From the NCBI GenBank assembly GCA_047602905.1, contig JBLKOP010000004.1:1-64000 (forward strand): DNA of 64,000 nt, read 5' to 3'. The DNA is from SKIA01 sp047602905. GTDB lineage: Archaea; Nanobdellota; Nanobdellia; Woesearchaeales; SKIA01. The number at the start of each line of letters is the position of its first letter. Within the stretch, counting starts at the first letter, position 1. The position numbers were made by a program, and so were the translations under genes. Shown piece after piece: positions 17,167-24,887 of the stretch. The notes under the pieces were generated by a model. The model did not search any database. It was not told where the DNA came from and saw nothing but the letters and a program-made list of their open reading frames with translations.

Positions 17167-18396
17167 ATGATTTCAAACGCAGCACTACTTCGCATGCTCA
17201 AAAAAGATAACTTTTGGCACAAAGATATAGATACAGGTATTGAACGATCAAAATATCTTCAAGAACTACAACGCTACACAGTACGAAAAGAAATCATTGT
17301 TCTAACCGGTATTCGAAGATGCGGTAAATCAACTATTATGAAACAACTTATGAAAAGAATAAGTAAGCAAGGAGTACAAAAAAAACAAGTAGTTTATGTA
17401 AACCTAGAGAGTTATGAATTAAGAAATTCTCACTCAATAGAACTGTTTGAAAAAATACTTGAAGTGTACAGAAAAAACATAAACCCAGAAAAAAAAACGT
17501 ACTTTTTCATAGATGAAATACAAGTTATTTCTGGTTGGGAGCGTTTTTTAAGAACTATTTATGACCGAAAAGAACAAATAAAGTTTATTGTTTCAGGATC
17601 AAACGCTTCTCTCCTCTCAAAAGAGCTCTCAACACTTCTAACAGGAAGAAATATTTCTTTGGAAGTTAAGCCTCTTAGTTTCGAGGAGTATAAGTTGTTT
17701 ACTTTGCAGCCACAACTAGAAGAGTACCTCTTGTTTGGAGGGTTTCCTGAAATAGTTTTAGAACCGGATCCAAAACTAAAAACCGCTCTTTTGAAGCAAT
17801 ATTTTTCGGACTTAATTGTTAGAGACGTTATTCAAAGACATCGTATTAGAAACGCAGAGAACGTAAAAACTCTTGCAAGATATTTAATTGAGAATAGCGG
17901 TGGAAGATTTAGTTTTAATAGTCTTGCAAAAGCACTGCATATAGATAAAGAATCTGTTGAAAGATATATTAATGCTATGAAAGACGCGTATTTGTTTGCT
18001 CAAGTAAACCATTTCTCTTATTCGTACAAAAAGCGATTTGATAAGAACGTACAGCCAAAGTATTACGTATTAGATAACGGATTTTTTCAAATAGTCCAAA
18101 CAAATAAACAAAACAAAGGTATACGGTTTGAGAACGTAGTTGCGATACATCTCTCTCAACGAGGCCAAGAAGTAATGTATTGGGTAGATGAGTCTGAGGT
18201 GGATTTTATTTATCAAAACACTGCTCTTAACGTAACAGTTGATAGCACGAATATTAAACAAAGAGAGTTTCAAGGATTGCTTGATTTTAAGAAAAAGAAC
18301 AAAGGATTTACTCTACAACTCATAACACCTAAACAAGTGTATCAAGAACATCCTGTTGTTGAGTTGGTAAGTTATCAAGAGCTTATTTCTTCCTAA
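17167..18396 (+). CDS. AAA+ ATPase with C-terminal DUF4143 domain
   Basis: A 409-residue protein of the archaeal/bacterial ATPase family often annotated ATP-binding protein. Walker A is GIRRCGKST at 48-56, Walker B FFIDE at 113-117, and the sensor region is FIVSGSNASLL. A winged-helix-like stretch lies at about 235-280, and a C-terminal restriction-endonuclease-like DUF4143 domain carries SEVDFIYQNTALNVTVD. The family is widespread and patchy, with unclear function; roles in defence or mobile elements have been suggested. It stands alone with its own promoter and possible operator. A C-terminal relic of the same family lies at 3169-3450. Codon use is more neutral and AT-rich than the flanking genes, consistent with recent acquisition. 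Confidence 0.9.
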   Translation: MISNAALLRMLKKDNFWHKDIDTGIERSKYLQELQRYTVRKEIIVLTGIRRCGKSTIMKQLMKRISKQGVQKKQVVYVNLESYELRNSHSIELFEKILEVYRKNINPEKKTYFFIDEIQVISGWERFLRTIYDRKEQIKFIVSGSNASLLSKELSTLLTGRNISLEVKPLSFEEYKLFTLQPQLEEYLLFGGFPEIVLEPDPKLKTALLKQYFSDLIVRDVIQRHRIRNAENVKTLARYLIENSGGRFSFNSLAKALHIDKESVERYINAMKDAYLFAQVNHFSYSYKKRFDKNVQPKYYVLDNGFFQIVQTNKQNKGIRFENVVAIHLSQRGQEVMYWVDESEVDFIYQNTALNVTVDSTNIKQREFQGLLDFKKKNKGFTLQLITPKQVYQEHPVVELVSYQELISS

Positions 18397-18433
18397 AACT
18401 ATTTTAATACGCAGTCCTCTGCTATGTACCTGT

Positions 18434-19120
18434 ATGGATCGTGTTCAAAAAATTATTGCTAACGCCGGGTATTGTTCTCGTCGTAAAGCTGAGAAGCTTA
18501 TTAGTGAGGGTCGCGTGGTTGTTGATGGCGTTGTTGCTTCTCTTGGCGATACCGCTTCTTCGTCCTCAAAAATAGTTATTGATGGTAAGTCGTTAGTCGT
18601 TGATGATTTGCTTACCGTCGCGTATTATAAGCCTGTTGGTGTGCAGACGTCTCTTTCTGATAAACGCACAGAAACGCTTGAGCCTGTCCTTGAAGAAATC
18701 GGTCAACGTCTCATTCCTGCTGGTCGCTTGGACATGGATGCTGAGGGGTTGCTTATTCTTACTAATGATGGTGACTTAGCAAATCATATCATGCATCCTC
18801 GCTACGAGAAGCACAAAACGTACTTGGCGTTTCTTGATTGCGCAGTTACTCAGAAACATATTGACGAATTGCTTGCAGGTGTTTCTTTACGCGACGGTGC
18901 TGTTACTGTTCATGAAGCAGAGCTTGCTGGTCCTAAGTCGGTTCGTCTGAGTATTCACGAGGGTCGTAACAAGTTGGTTAAGCGGTTGTTGCGTAAAGTA
19001 ACTAATGGTTTTGTTCAGAAACTCGTTCGTGAGCGCGTAGGGGACGTGAGTATCGCTGATTTGTCTGCTGGTCAGTGGCGTGAATTGTCCTCACAAGAAA
19101 TTGCTTCTTTGCGCAAGTAG
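18434..19120 (+). CDS. Pseudouridine synthase, RsuA/RluB family
   Basis: Converts uridine to pseudouridine in rRNA in its bacterial relatives. An N-terminal S4 RNA-binding domain (1-60; RVQKIIANAGYCSRRKAEKL) precedes the catalytic domain. Motif II is GRLDMDAEGLLILTNDG with catalytic Asp100, and YKPVGV and EGRNKLVKRLL match motifs I and III. The length of 228 residues is typical. This is a bacterial family that is uncommon in archaea, where TruB/Cbf5 and Pus10 dominate, so transfer from bacteria is likely. The coding strand is strongly G+T-rich, as in its neighbours, so any transfer is not recent. The target position in rRNA cannot be told. Confidence 0.92.
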   Translation: MDRVQKIIANAGYCSRRKAEKLISEGRVVVDGVVASLGDTASSSSKIVIDGKSLVVDDLLTVAYYKPVGVQTSLSDKRTETLEPVLEEIGQRLIPAGRLDMDAEGLLILTNDGDLANHIMHPRYEKHKTYLAFLDCAVTQKHIDELLAGVSLRDGAVTVHEAELAGPKSVRLSIHEGRNKLVKRLLRKVTNGFVQKLVRERVGDVSIADLSAGQWRELSSQEIASLRK

Positions 19121-19825
19121 GGTTGTTTGTAGTTCGTATTCTCTTTGCTCTAAGTACTTTAGAAGTTCTTGTGCTTGTCTTGTTTGTTCTTCCTGTGCGT
19201 CATACCAAGCTTTTCTTACTGAGAGTAGTCCGTAATCAAAATAGGTTTGTATGGTTTCTCGTTTTTCTTCTCCTAAAAAGTATTTGTGTAGTGCCTGCAG
19301 GGCTGCTTGTTCTCCTGGCTCAACGACTCCTTCTTGAGATCCTTGAACAGCCATGTTCTCGTACTCTGCTGGAAGGCAAGGAATCGTTTTGGGTGGTGCA
19401 AACGCTAGGGGAGGGTATATTTTGTTATGTGTTACTGCAATAAATTCTTCTTTATTGCTTGGTAGCGTCTTAGGAAGTTGTTTCTTTAAGTACAGCGTGT
19501 ACGTCTCGTACGTCTTTACCGGAATCGTTTCTGCTAGTGCGTCAAGAAGTTCTTTGTTTGCAGTAGTTTCTTGACAGTACACAGCGTCTATGTCGTAGGT
19601 GTGGATGAGGTTGAGAAGTATTTGTTGTGTTTCTCCTCGCAGGACAAGTAGGTTTGCTTCTCGTTCTTGATAGCTTGTTTGTAAGTCTTGCAGGCACAAG
19701 GCAGTCCATGAAGAGAGTGGTTGTTCGTGCACGTACACTGCGAGTACTTCGTGCTCGCATGCTTCAAGGAGTGCTTGGTTGTCGTGAACGCGCAGATCTT
19801 CTTGGTGCAAGTACAGTATGTTCAT
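19091..19825 (-). CDS. C-terminally truncated photolyase/cryptochrome
   Basis: The N-terminus (ILYLHQEDLRVHDNQALLEA) is the antenna-binding alpha/beta domain of DNA photolyases. GEQAALQALHKYFLG matches the linker, and YFDYGLLSVRKAWYDA followed by ELLKYLEQREYELQ matches the start of the FAD domain (the SxLxxGxLSxR and ELxWREF motifs). The protein then ends at 244 residues, while the family has about 430-500, so most FAD and DNA-contact residues are absent. It overlaps the pseudouridine synthase gene by 30 bases tail to tail, so the truncation may date from the arrival of that gene. It could be a degenerate gene or a domain kept for another role. Light-driven DNA repair is unlikely. Confidence 0.75.
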   Translation of the reverse strand: MNILYLHQEDLRVHDNQALLEACEHEVLAVYVHEQPLSSWTALCLQDLQTSYQEREANLLVLRGETQQILLNLIHTYDIDAVYCQETTANKELLDALAETIPVKTYETYTLYLKKQLPKTLPSNKEEFIAVTHNKIYPPLAFAPPKTIPCLPAEYENMAVQGSQEGVVEPGEQAALQALHKYFLGEEKRETIQTYFDYGLLSVRKAWYDAQEEQTRQAQELLKYLEQREYELQTTLLAQRSNFL

Positions 19826-19869
19826 TCGCTTCTTTGTGGCTTCTTCTTGCTTTTATGTATTCCTAAAGG

Positions 19870-19877
19870 TTTATATG
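19870..19877 (+). promoter_or_regulatory. TATA box, leaderless start at 19901
   Basis: TTTATATG is centred 27 bases before ATG 19901. It rejects the 60-residue upstream extension of the reading frame, which overlaps the photolyase gene. Confidence 0.55.
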
Positions 19878-19900
19878 TGCACTCTGTTCTTAGTGAGTGT

Positions 19901-20401
19901 ATGGGTAAGCGTGCACAATTTTATCTTATTGATGCGTTTTTTGCAGCAATTATTTTGTTTGTGGGAGTAGGGTTCTTACTGAGTTCTTCCTCGTTTACTC
20001 CTCAGCAAGGTCCTGCTCGTCTCTTAGTGGCTGATATTACTAACACGCTTATGGTCCCTGCTCTTGATGATATCCAAAACGAGTATACCAACCAATATTT
20101 TTCTTTGTTACAACCCGACCTTTCTGTTGCTTCACAAAGTCATGTTTGGTGGTATGAGAATTGTAGTGGTTGCCTCTCTAACGCTACTGCGCTAGCCGCT
20201 TCTGTTCTTAATATGCAAGATTCTCCATTCGGGGTTTTGGTGTTGTTACGTAACCAAACGCATAACTTCACATTAGTTAATCAAACAAGTCCGTTACAGC
20301 GAGAAGCGCAGCTCATGCTTGTTAACCAACAAATACTCATCACGGATTACGAAGAAGGTTTTCTTGGCCCAGACATATTAGAGGTGCGTGTATGGCAGTA
20401 A
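19901..20401 (+). CDS. Pilin-like membrane-anchored protein, 166 aa
   Basis: MGKRAQFYLIDAFFAAIILF is a class III/prepilin-like N-terminus: basic residues and Gln, then a hydrophobic helix of about 20 residues. The exposed part contains NCSGC and several N-x-S/T sequons. It would assemble in or on the membrane as a minor pilin or pseudopilin. It overlaps the next gene by ten bases, and that gene encodes another protein with a short basic N-terminus and a hydrophobic helix, so the two are probably partners in a pilus-like structure. No close named family recognised. Confidence 0.65.
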   Translation: MGKRAQFYLIDAFFAAIILFVGVGFLLSSSSFTPQQGPARLLVADITNTLMVPALDDIQNEYTNQYFSLLQPDLSVASQSHVWWYENCSGCLSNATALAASVLNMQDSPFGVLVLLRNQTHNFTLVNQTSPLQREAQLMLVNQQILITDYEEGFLGPDILEVRVWQ

Positions 20402-21354
20402 ATAAGCGAGGAGTGTTTTTTAGTTTGACTACTCTTGTTCTTGTTGGTTCATTATTTTTTCTTCTCTCCACAGATATCTCTAGCAGCTCTCAGGTTCCTG
20501 AGCGCGTTCAGGAGTTCGCTACTGACAAAGAAGTGTTTGAACAACAAATAATTCCTTCTTTGTTGCGCGTACACGCTCGACAAGCAATTAATGAGTTAGT
20601 TAGTTCAGAAACAGCATTTGCTAGTCTCTCAGAAGTAGAGGATGCTCTTGCTTCTTGTCTGGGAAGCAGCTATACCGTAGAAGGAGATTCTAAGCATTCT
20701 GCACAAACAACGTGCGCAGGTACTGTTCTTGAGAATAACTTGGTTTCTCGTTTAGCTGTTGTTGAGGAGTTGTATGAGGAAAGTAGTTTGTATAACGTAT
20801 CGTTTCAAATCATAGACGTATCTCTTTCTCAGAGCAGTAACTGGGAGGTTTTACTTACTGCTCAAGTTCAGGTGTTCATGAATGATTTCGTGGCAGAAAC
20901 GCGTTATACTGCTGTGCGTAACGTAAGCACAACACTACGGGTTGAAGGGTTGGCTGATCCTCTTCGGTATTCGCGAACAGGCGAGGTAGTTCGTATTCGT
21001 CAACAAAGCCGTACAGGAGCAAATTTTACTCGTGAAAGCTTTACTCAGCACGCACTTGCAAAAACGTACATTACCGATACTAATGCTCCCAGCTACCTTG
21101 ATCGACTCCTAGGAGGTACTACTGCAAGCCCGTTTGGTATTTCCTCAGTTATTATAGACACTGCTAATAACGTGAGCGGAGTTGATTACCAGCTCAGCGT
21201 AGTTCATCCTTCATGTCTTGCAGAGGTTGCTCTACTAGGCAGTTCTTCAGTTGTGTACTTGCCTGGTCCCTACGTTGATGTGTACCGTCAGTTCTTCGCT
21301 ACTAACGAGCCTGGACAACAGTATAATGAGTTAGCGTGCGAGATGAACTCATAA
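20392..21354 (+). CDS. Membrane-anchored surface protein, 320 aa, pilin-like N-terminus
   Basis: AVNKRGVFFSLTTLVLVGSLFFL forms a single N-terminal membrane helix after Lys-Arg-Gly, resembling archaeal pilin-like anchors. Residues about 40-320 are predicted extracellular and alpha/beta, with N-glycosylation sequons and a few cysteines (CLGSS, TTCAG, PSCLAE, ACEMNS) that could form disulfides. Translationally coupled to the 19901 gene. No enzyme motif. I infer a minor pilin or surface structure component. Confidence 0.65.
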   Translation: MAVNKRGVFFSLTTLVLVGSLFFLLSTDISSSSQVPERVQEFATDKEVFEQQIIPSLLRVHARQAINELVSSETAFASLSEVEDALASCLGSSYTVEGDSKHSAQTTCAGTVLENNLVSRLAVVEELYEESSLYNVSFQIIDVSLSQSSNWEVLLTAQVQVFMNDFVAETRYTAVRNVSTTLRVEGLADPLRYSRTGEVVRIRQQSRTGANFTRESFTQHALAKTYITDTNAPSYLDRLLGGTTASPFGISSVIIDTANNVSGVDYQLSVVHPSCLAEVALLGSSSVVYLPGPYVDVYRQFFATNEPGQQYNELACEMNS

Positions 21355-21388
21355 AGAATTATAAGGTGCTTTGCTTCTCTTCTTGTTC

Positions 21389-22405
21389 ATGACATTTCCA
21401 AAAAGCCCTCACTTAGCAGTTGGAGAAGGTAAACAAATAGGTATTCTTACGTTGTGGACGAAAAAAGAGCACGTAATGGCACAAGTACCAAGTAGTTTGT
21501 ACGCTGTGTGTGCTCAGCTGTATAGTCGTGACGAGGGTATTAGTAATTTGTTGCGCTCGTTACTTGCTCATAAAGAAATTCGTGATATTATACTTGTAGG
21601 TGCTGATCTTAACCTCTGCGCTCCTACGCTACTTGCGTTGTTTGCGCAAGGTGTTGATGAGCGCCACCAAGTAGTTGGTGCTCCTGGCTATATCGATCCT
21701 GAACTTCCTCGAGAAGCAATAGATAGGGTTCGCAAGCACGTAACCGTTCATGACTTACAGAGTGTTAAGGAGTACGCAGAGGTTGCTGAGTACATCAAAA
21801 CTATTCCTAAGAAGCCTTCTTGGGGCGAGCCTGAAGAGTTTGCAAAAGCAAGCATTTCTCCTCCAAAAACGTTTCCTCACCCTCCACAACACTCACTTAT
21901 ACACCCATCCCTCTCGGATGCTCTTATTGAGTTAGCCCGGCGTCACGAGCGCTTTCACACATTAACTAATGTTACCATAACCATTGGCTCCTACCCGTAC
22001 GAGGAGGAGCACGAGTTCAGGTATTATGAGCAGCTAGAGTTTAGTGATGTAGAAAACTTTGTTATCCCTGAAGAAAAGATTGTCACGATTGGTATTGAGG
22101 AGTTGCTTCCTACAAAAGAAATCTCTGCGTACACGAAGAAACGGTTTTCTCGCTACCAGCAGGGTGATGGCGCAAGTAACGTGCTTATTCGTTTGCATGA
22201 TGAACAAATCAATATTACTCATCTCTCCCCTGCAGGAAAGCGTTTAGAAGTGTTCTCGGATACCTCTGCTCAGCGACTCTACAAGAAGCTTGTTGAGGAG
22301 TTTCGTGTTTCTGATCTTTCTCACGCAGCGTACTTAGGTTTTGAGCTTGCGCGCGCAGAAAACGCTTTGAAGAGTGGTTCTTTGTACGAGCAAGACCAAC
22401 CATAA
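21389..22405 (+). CDS. MtrA-like domain fused to DUF4346-like domain, 338 aa
   Basis: Residues about 15-150 resemble the MtrA/pterin-methyltransferase A fold: a TLW strand, VCAQLYSRDEGISNLLRSLL, IRDIILVGADLNLCAPTLLA, then AQGVDERHQVVGAPGYI. The C-terminal 90 residues resemble DUF4346, ending LSHAAYLGFELARAENALKSG followed by YEQD. From memory, DUF4346 occurs next to or fused with folate/pterin-related and thymidylate synthase proteins, so a one-carbon or nucleotide role is possible. No His ligand for a corrinoid is obvious, and methanogenesis is not implied. A TATA-like AATTATAAGG at 21357-21366 sits 27 bases before ATG 21389, making it leaderless; I reject an upstream TTG at 21371. Confidence 0.55.
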   Translation: MTFPKSPHLAVGEGKQIGILTLWTKKEHVMAQVPSSLYAVCAQLYSRDEGISNLLRSLLAHKEIRDIILVGADLNLCAPTLLALFAQGVDERHQVVGAPGYIDPELPREAIDRVRKHVTVHDLQSVKEYAEVAEYIKTIPKKPSWGEPEEFAKASISPPKTFPHPPQHSLIHPSLSDALIELARRHERFHTLTNVTITIGSYPYEEEHEFRYYEQLEFSDVENFVIPEEKIVTIGIEELLPTKEISAYTKKRFSRYQQGDGASNVLIRLHDEQINITHLSPAGKRLEVFSDTSAQRLYKKLVEEFRVSDLSHAAYLGFELARAENALKSGSLYEQDQP

Positions 22406-22442
22406 AAAAAATAAGAAAAAAAGTATTTTTGAGAGCACACAC

Positions 22443-22658
22443 TTATTCTTGTAGTGCGCTTCCAATCATTGCTGCTGCTGTCACAATACCTGCTGTGAGT
22501 ACTATCGTGCTTGGGTCAGCTGCTGCTACTCCTGCCCAGGTAGCTCCTACTTTTATCACGAAGATCGTGATCATAAAGTAAATTATTCCTAGCAAGATTA
22601 GCAGTATGCTTGCAACGACGGTTACTCCGAGGTTTGCGAGTTTTTTGCTAAAAGCCAT
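22443..22658 (-). CDS. Small membrane protein, 71 aa
   Basis: Two hydrophobic helices are visible (VTVVASILLILLGIIYFMIT and IVLTAGIVTAAAMIGSAL), separated by a short loop. It has the look of small conserved DPANN membrane proteins, but I cannot name it. I choose ATG 22658 (MAFSKKLANLG) because the TATA box at 22681-22692 is centred 28-29 bases upstream; the ATG at 22679 would lie almost inside that box. Confidence 0.55.
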   Translation of the reverse strand: MAFSKKLANLGVTVVASILLILLGIIYFMITIFVIKVGATWAGVAAADPSTIVLTAGIVTAAAMIGSALQE

Positions 22659-22680
22659 ATGAGTAGGTAATACCTTCATC

Positions 22681-22692
22681 TTTTTAAATATT
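22681..22692. promoter_or_regulatory. Single TATA box serving two divergent genes
   Basis: TTTTTAAATATT is nearly palindromic. Its centre lies about 28 bases from the minus-strand start at 22658 and 25 bases from the plus-strand start at 22712. With only 53 bases between the two starts, one box probably directs transcription both ways. Confidence 0.45.
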
Positions 22693-22711
22693 CGTTGTTC
22701 TCAAAGCGTGT

Positions 22712-23242
22712 ATGGCTTCTTTTGAGGATATCAAAGCGTATTTTAAGCAGCAAGACGACGCTTCTTTGCAGAAAGGAGTTCTTCCTATGCGCAGCACAGA
22801 AGTAGGTTTTTGGGGGGTTTCTCACTTGGATGACGTTAAGGATTTCTTTGAGCAAAAACGGTTTGCTAAAGACACGAAGTTTCTTGATTTAGGAAGTGGT
22901 GATGGGCGTGTAGTGCTCGTAGCAAGCTTGTACGTGGATGCTGTTGGTGTGGAGTTTGATGAAGAGCTTATTAGTCGCTCACGAGAAGCAGCTAAGAAAC
23001 TTGGTATGGATGTCTCGTTTATCCAAGAAGATTTTCGTTCTCTGGACTGGTCGCTCTTTGATGTGTTGTACAGTTACGCTGATCAGCGCTGGGACTCGTT
23101 TAAAGAGAAGCTTCTTAGCGAGCTCTCTGGTGAGTTGTATTGTTATCATGACACGTACAGACCTAACTTCTTATCTAAAGAGAAGATTACTTGGGTTGGT
23201 CAAATACCTGTTTTTTGTTTTCGCAACAAAGAAAAGAACTAA
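22712..23242 (+). CDS. Class I SAM-dependent methyltransferase, 176 aa
   Basis: Motif I is FLDLGSGDGRVVLVAS, motif II VGVEFDEELI, and the acidic FIQEDFRSLDW closes the SAM site. The later strand DVLYSYADQRWDSF and the end IPVFCFRNK fit a small methyltransferase fold. The N-terminal FWGVSHLDDVKDFF resembles a class of archaeal methyltransferases of unknown target. No NPPY-type base-binding motif is seen. It is divergent from the small membrane protein and convergent with the secreted 155-residue protein. Confidence 0.8.
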   Translation: MASFEDIKAYFKQQDDASLQKGVLPMRSTEVGFWGVSHLDDVKDFFEQKRFAKDTKFLDLGSGDGRVVLVASLYVDAVGVEFDEELISRSREAAKKLGMDVSFIQEDFRSLDWSLFDVLYSYADQRWDSFKEKLLSELSGELYCYHDTYRPNFLSKEKITWVGQIPVFCFRNKEKN

Positions 23243-23710
23243 TTAACTAAACCAGCTTGCTACTCGTAAAGCAATTTTTCCTACTGCTAGTCGTACGCTG
23301 TCTTGAAAGCTATTAGCTTCAAGAACGATTTCTTTTGCTCGTAGCTTCTCATTAGCTGCTCGTAGCTGGTTATCTGCTTCTCGTATCTGCTCAATTACTT
23401 CTGCTGATTGCGTGCTTGCTGTGTGCGTTGCGTTCTCGTGTAGTTGGCAACAAACGATTTCTTGTATTGTCCCTTCTTGTATGAGCACATACCCTACTGG
23501 CGTTTGGTTAGTGAGTTGTAAGTTAATAATTGCGTTTTGGGGAAGTATTGGTGGCGTCTGCGCACCTACTGCTACGTTCATTTCGGTAAGTAAGTCACAA
23601 ATCGTTGTTGCTTCTGCTGCACAAATAGGTTGTTCTTGTGTTTGGTTTGCTACAGTTATTGCTGGTATAAGAAGTGCTACTGCAAAAAAGATAAAGAGGT
23701 GTTTGTTCAT
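23243..23710 (-). CDS. Secreted protein with coiled-coil tail, 155 aa
   Basis: The signal peptide MNKHLFIFFAVALLIPAITVA is followed by a cysteine-containing domain (ICAAEATTICDLL and IVCCQLHENATH) and a helical, coiled-coil-like C-terminus. The end is amphipathic and may contact the membrane. A TATA box TATTTAAA at 23733-23740 lies 26 bases before ATG 23710, which excludes the longer start at 23743. Function unknown. Confidence 0.65.
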   Translation of the reverse strand: MNKHLFIFFAVALLIPAITVANQTQEQPICAAEATTICDLLTEMNVAVGAQTPPILPQNAIINLQLTNQTPVGYVLIQEGTIQEIVCCQLHENATHTASTQSAEVIEQIREADNQLRAANEKLRAKEIVLEANSFQDSVRLAVGKIALRVASWFS

Positions 23711-23816
23711 GCTAGAAGAGTAGGAGAAGAAGTATTTAAACATGCACGGTTACGCAGTAACTCTTCTTTAAGAGTAACGAACGTTTAAAACCTTCTTTAC
23801 GTCCTAGAAAGGTAGA

Positions 23817-24605
23817 ATGGAGTTTGATATTTCTCGCCGAGAAGCTAAACAAGCAGCGTTTAGTACAGACGTTCTTGACGCAGCGTATAATTTCACGAAA
23901 CTCGCTCATAAAGAGCTTGGCGATTTATTGCGAGCAGCAATTCTTTTTGGTTCTGCAACGCATAAAGAAAACCCAGGAGACATCGATATACTTCTTATTA
24001 TTGATGACATACAAATAGCGTTCACGCAAGAAATGCAAGCTGCGTATGAAGTTATTACGCGCAACTGCGTATCGAGCGTGAGTGATAAACTACACGTAAC
24101 CACGCTTCGTTTCAGTAATTTCTGGGAGTATGTACGAACAGCAGACCCTATCATCACTACTGTTTTGCGTGATGGAAAACCGTTACTAGACACTGGCTTT
24201 TTTGCTCCGTTACAACTACTCCTCCAACAAGGACGTATTCGTCCTTCTCACGAAGCTATCTGGGCGTATTACGCAAAGGCTCCTCAGAGCTTGATTAATA
24301 GTAAGTGGAAGATGCTCTTGGCAGTTATTGATTTGTACTGGGCTGCTATTGACGCTGCTCACGCAGCGCTTATGTATTCGGGTGTTGTTCCTCAGACTCC
24401 TGAGCACGTGGCCGGGTTGTTAGAGGAGCACCTCGTGCGTAAAGGTCTTTTAGAGCAGCACTACCCTGCTGTTCTTGAGAAGTTGTATCGGTTGCAAAAA
24501 GATATTTATGCTCGTCGAGTAGAGGTTCTTAGTGGTGCTCGTATTGATGAGTTATACGCAGAAACGGATGGTTTTGTGAAGCGACTAAGAAAAATCATCG
24601 AGTAA
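23817..24605 (+). CDS. Minimal nucleotidyltransferase with HEPN-like C-terminus
   Basis: The active site is FGSATHKENPGDIDILL with Gly45-Ser46, Asp55 and Asp57, so the polymerase-beta-type site is intact. The middle (FSNFWEYVRTADPIITTVLR, DGKPLLDTGFFAPLQLLLQQ) closely parallels the large protein at 5264-7042 (FWDNIKEANPVIFTFLRDG, MPWKQLLEMG), so the two are paralogues. The C-terminal 110 residues are the helical HEPN-like part. The R-x4-H motif of the larger protein is missing here (LQKDIYARRVEVLS), so nuclease activity is unlikely. It could be an AMP-transferring antitoxin-type enzyme or an orphan RNA/protein-modifying enzyme. Confidence 0.75.
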   Translation: MEFDISRREAKQAAFSTDVLDAAYNFTKLAHKELGDLLRAAILFGSATHKENPGDIDILLIIDDIQIAFTQEMQAAYEVITRNCVSSVSDKLHVTTLRFSNFWEYVRTADPIITTVLRDGKPLLDTGFFAPLQLLLQQGRIRPSHEAIWAYYAKAPQSLINSKWKMLLAVIDLYWAAIDAAHAALMYSGVVPQTPEHVAGLLEEHLVRKGLLEQHYPAVLEKLYRLQKDIYARRVEVLSGARIDELYAETDGFVKRLRKIIE

Positions 24606-24622
24606 CTCCTAAATAGTAACAA

Positions 24623-24630
24623 TTATATAG
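24623..24630 (+). promoter_or_regulatory. TATA box, leaderless start at 24652
   Basis: TTATATAG is centred 26 bases before ATG 24652. Confidence 0.5.
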
Positions 24631-24651
24631 GTGTTTTGTGTTCTTACCGCT

Positions 24652-24855
24652 ATGAAAAAGACCTTACTCGCACTTACAACAATAGCAACGCTTTACGCAA
24701 CAAGCTGTGAACAACCACAAAAAACCCCTCCGCCAAGCAAGCAAGAAACACCCCTATACCAAGCAATGCCAGACAGCCTTCAAACCCTCCCTGACAGTTT
24801 ACTAGTACCTCCTGGCTTTAGTAAACGAGAAGATACGTACATGAATCGAGAGTAA
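24652..24855 (+). CDS. Small predicted lipoprotein, 67 aa
   Basis: MKKTLLALTTIATLYATSCE is a signal peptide ending in an A-T-S-C lipobox-like site. The mature part is short and rich in Pro, Gln and Ser (PPPSKQE, two PDSL repeats). It would be lipid-anchored on the outer face. Lipoprotein processing in DPANN is not established from this window, so anchoring is an inference. It lies 32 bases before the NDH-2-like gene, which has its own TATA box. Confidence 0.55.
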   Translation: MKKTLLALTTIATLYATSCEQPQKTPPPSKQETPLYQAMPDSLQTLPDSLLVPPGFSKREDTYMNRE

Positions 24856-24887
24856 GTATTAAAAACTCGCGCCAATACGAAACCAGC

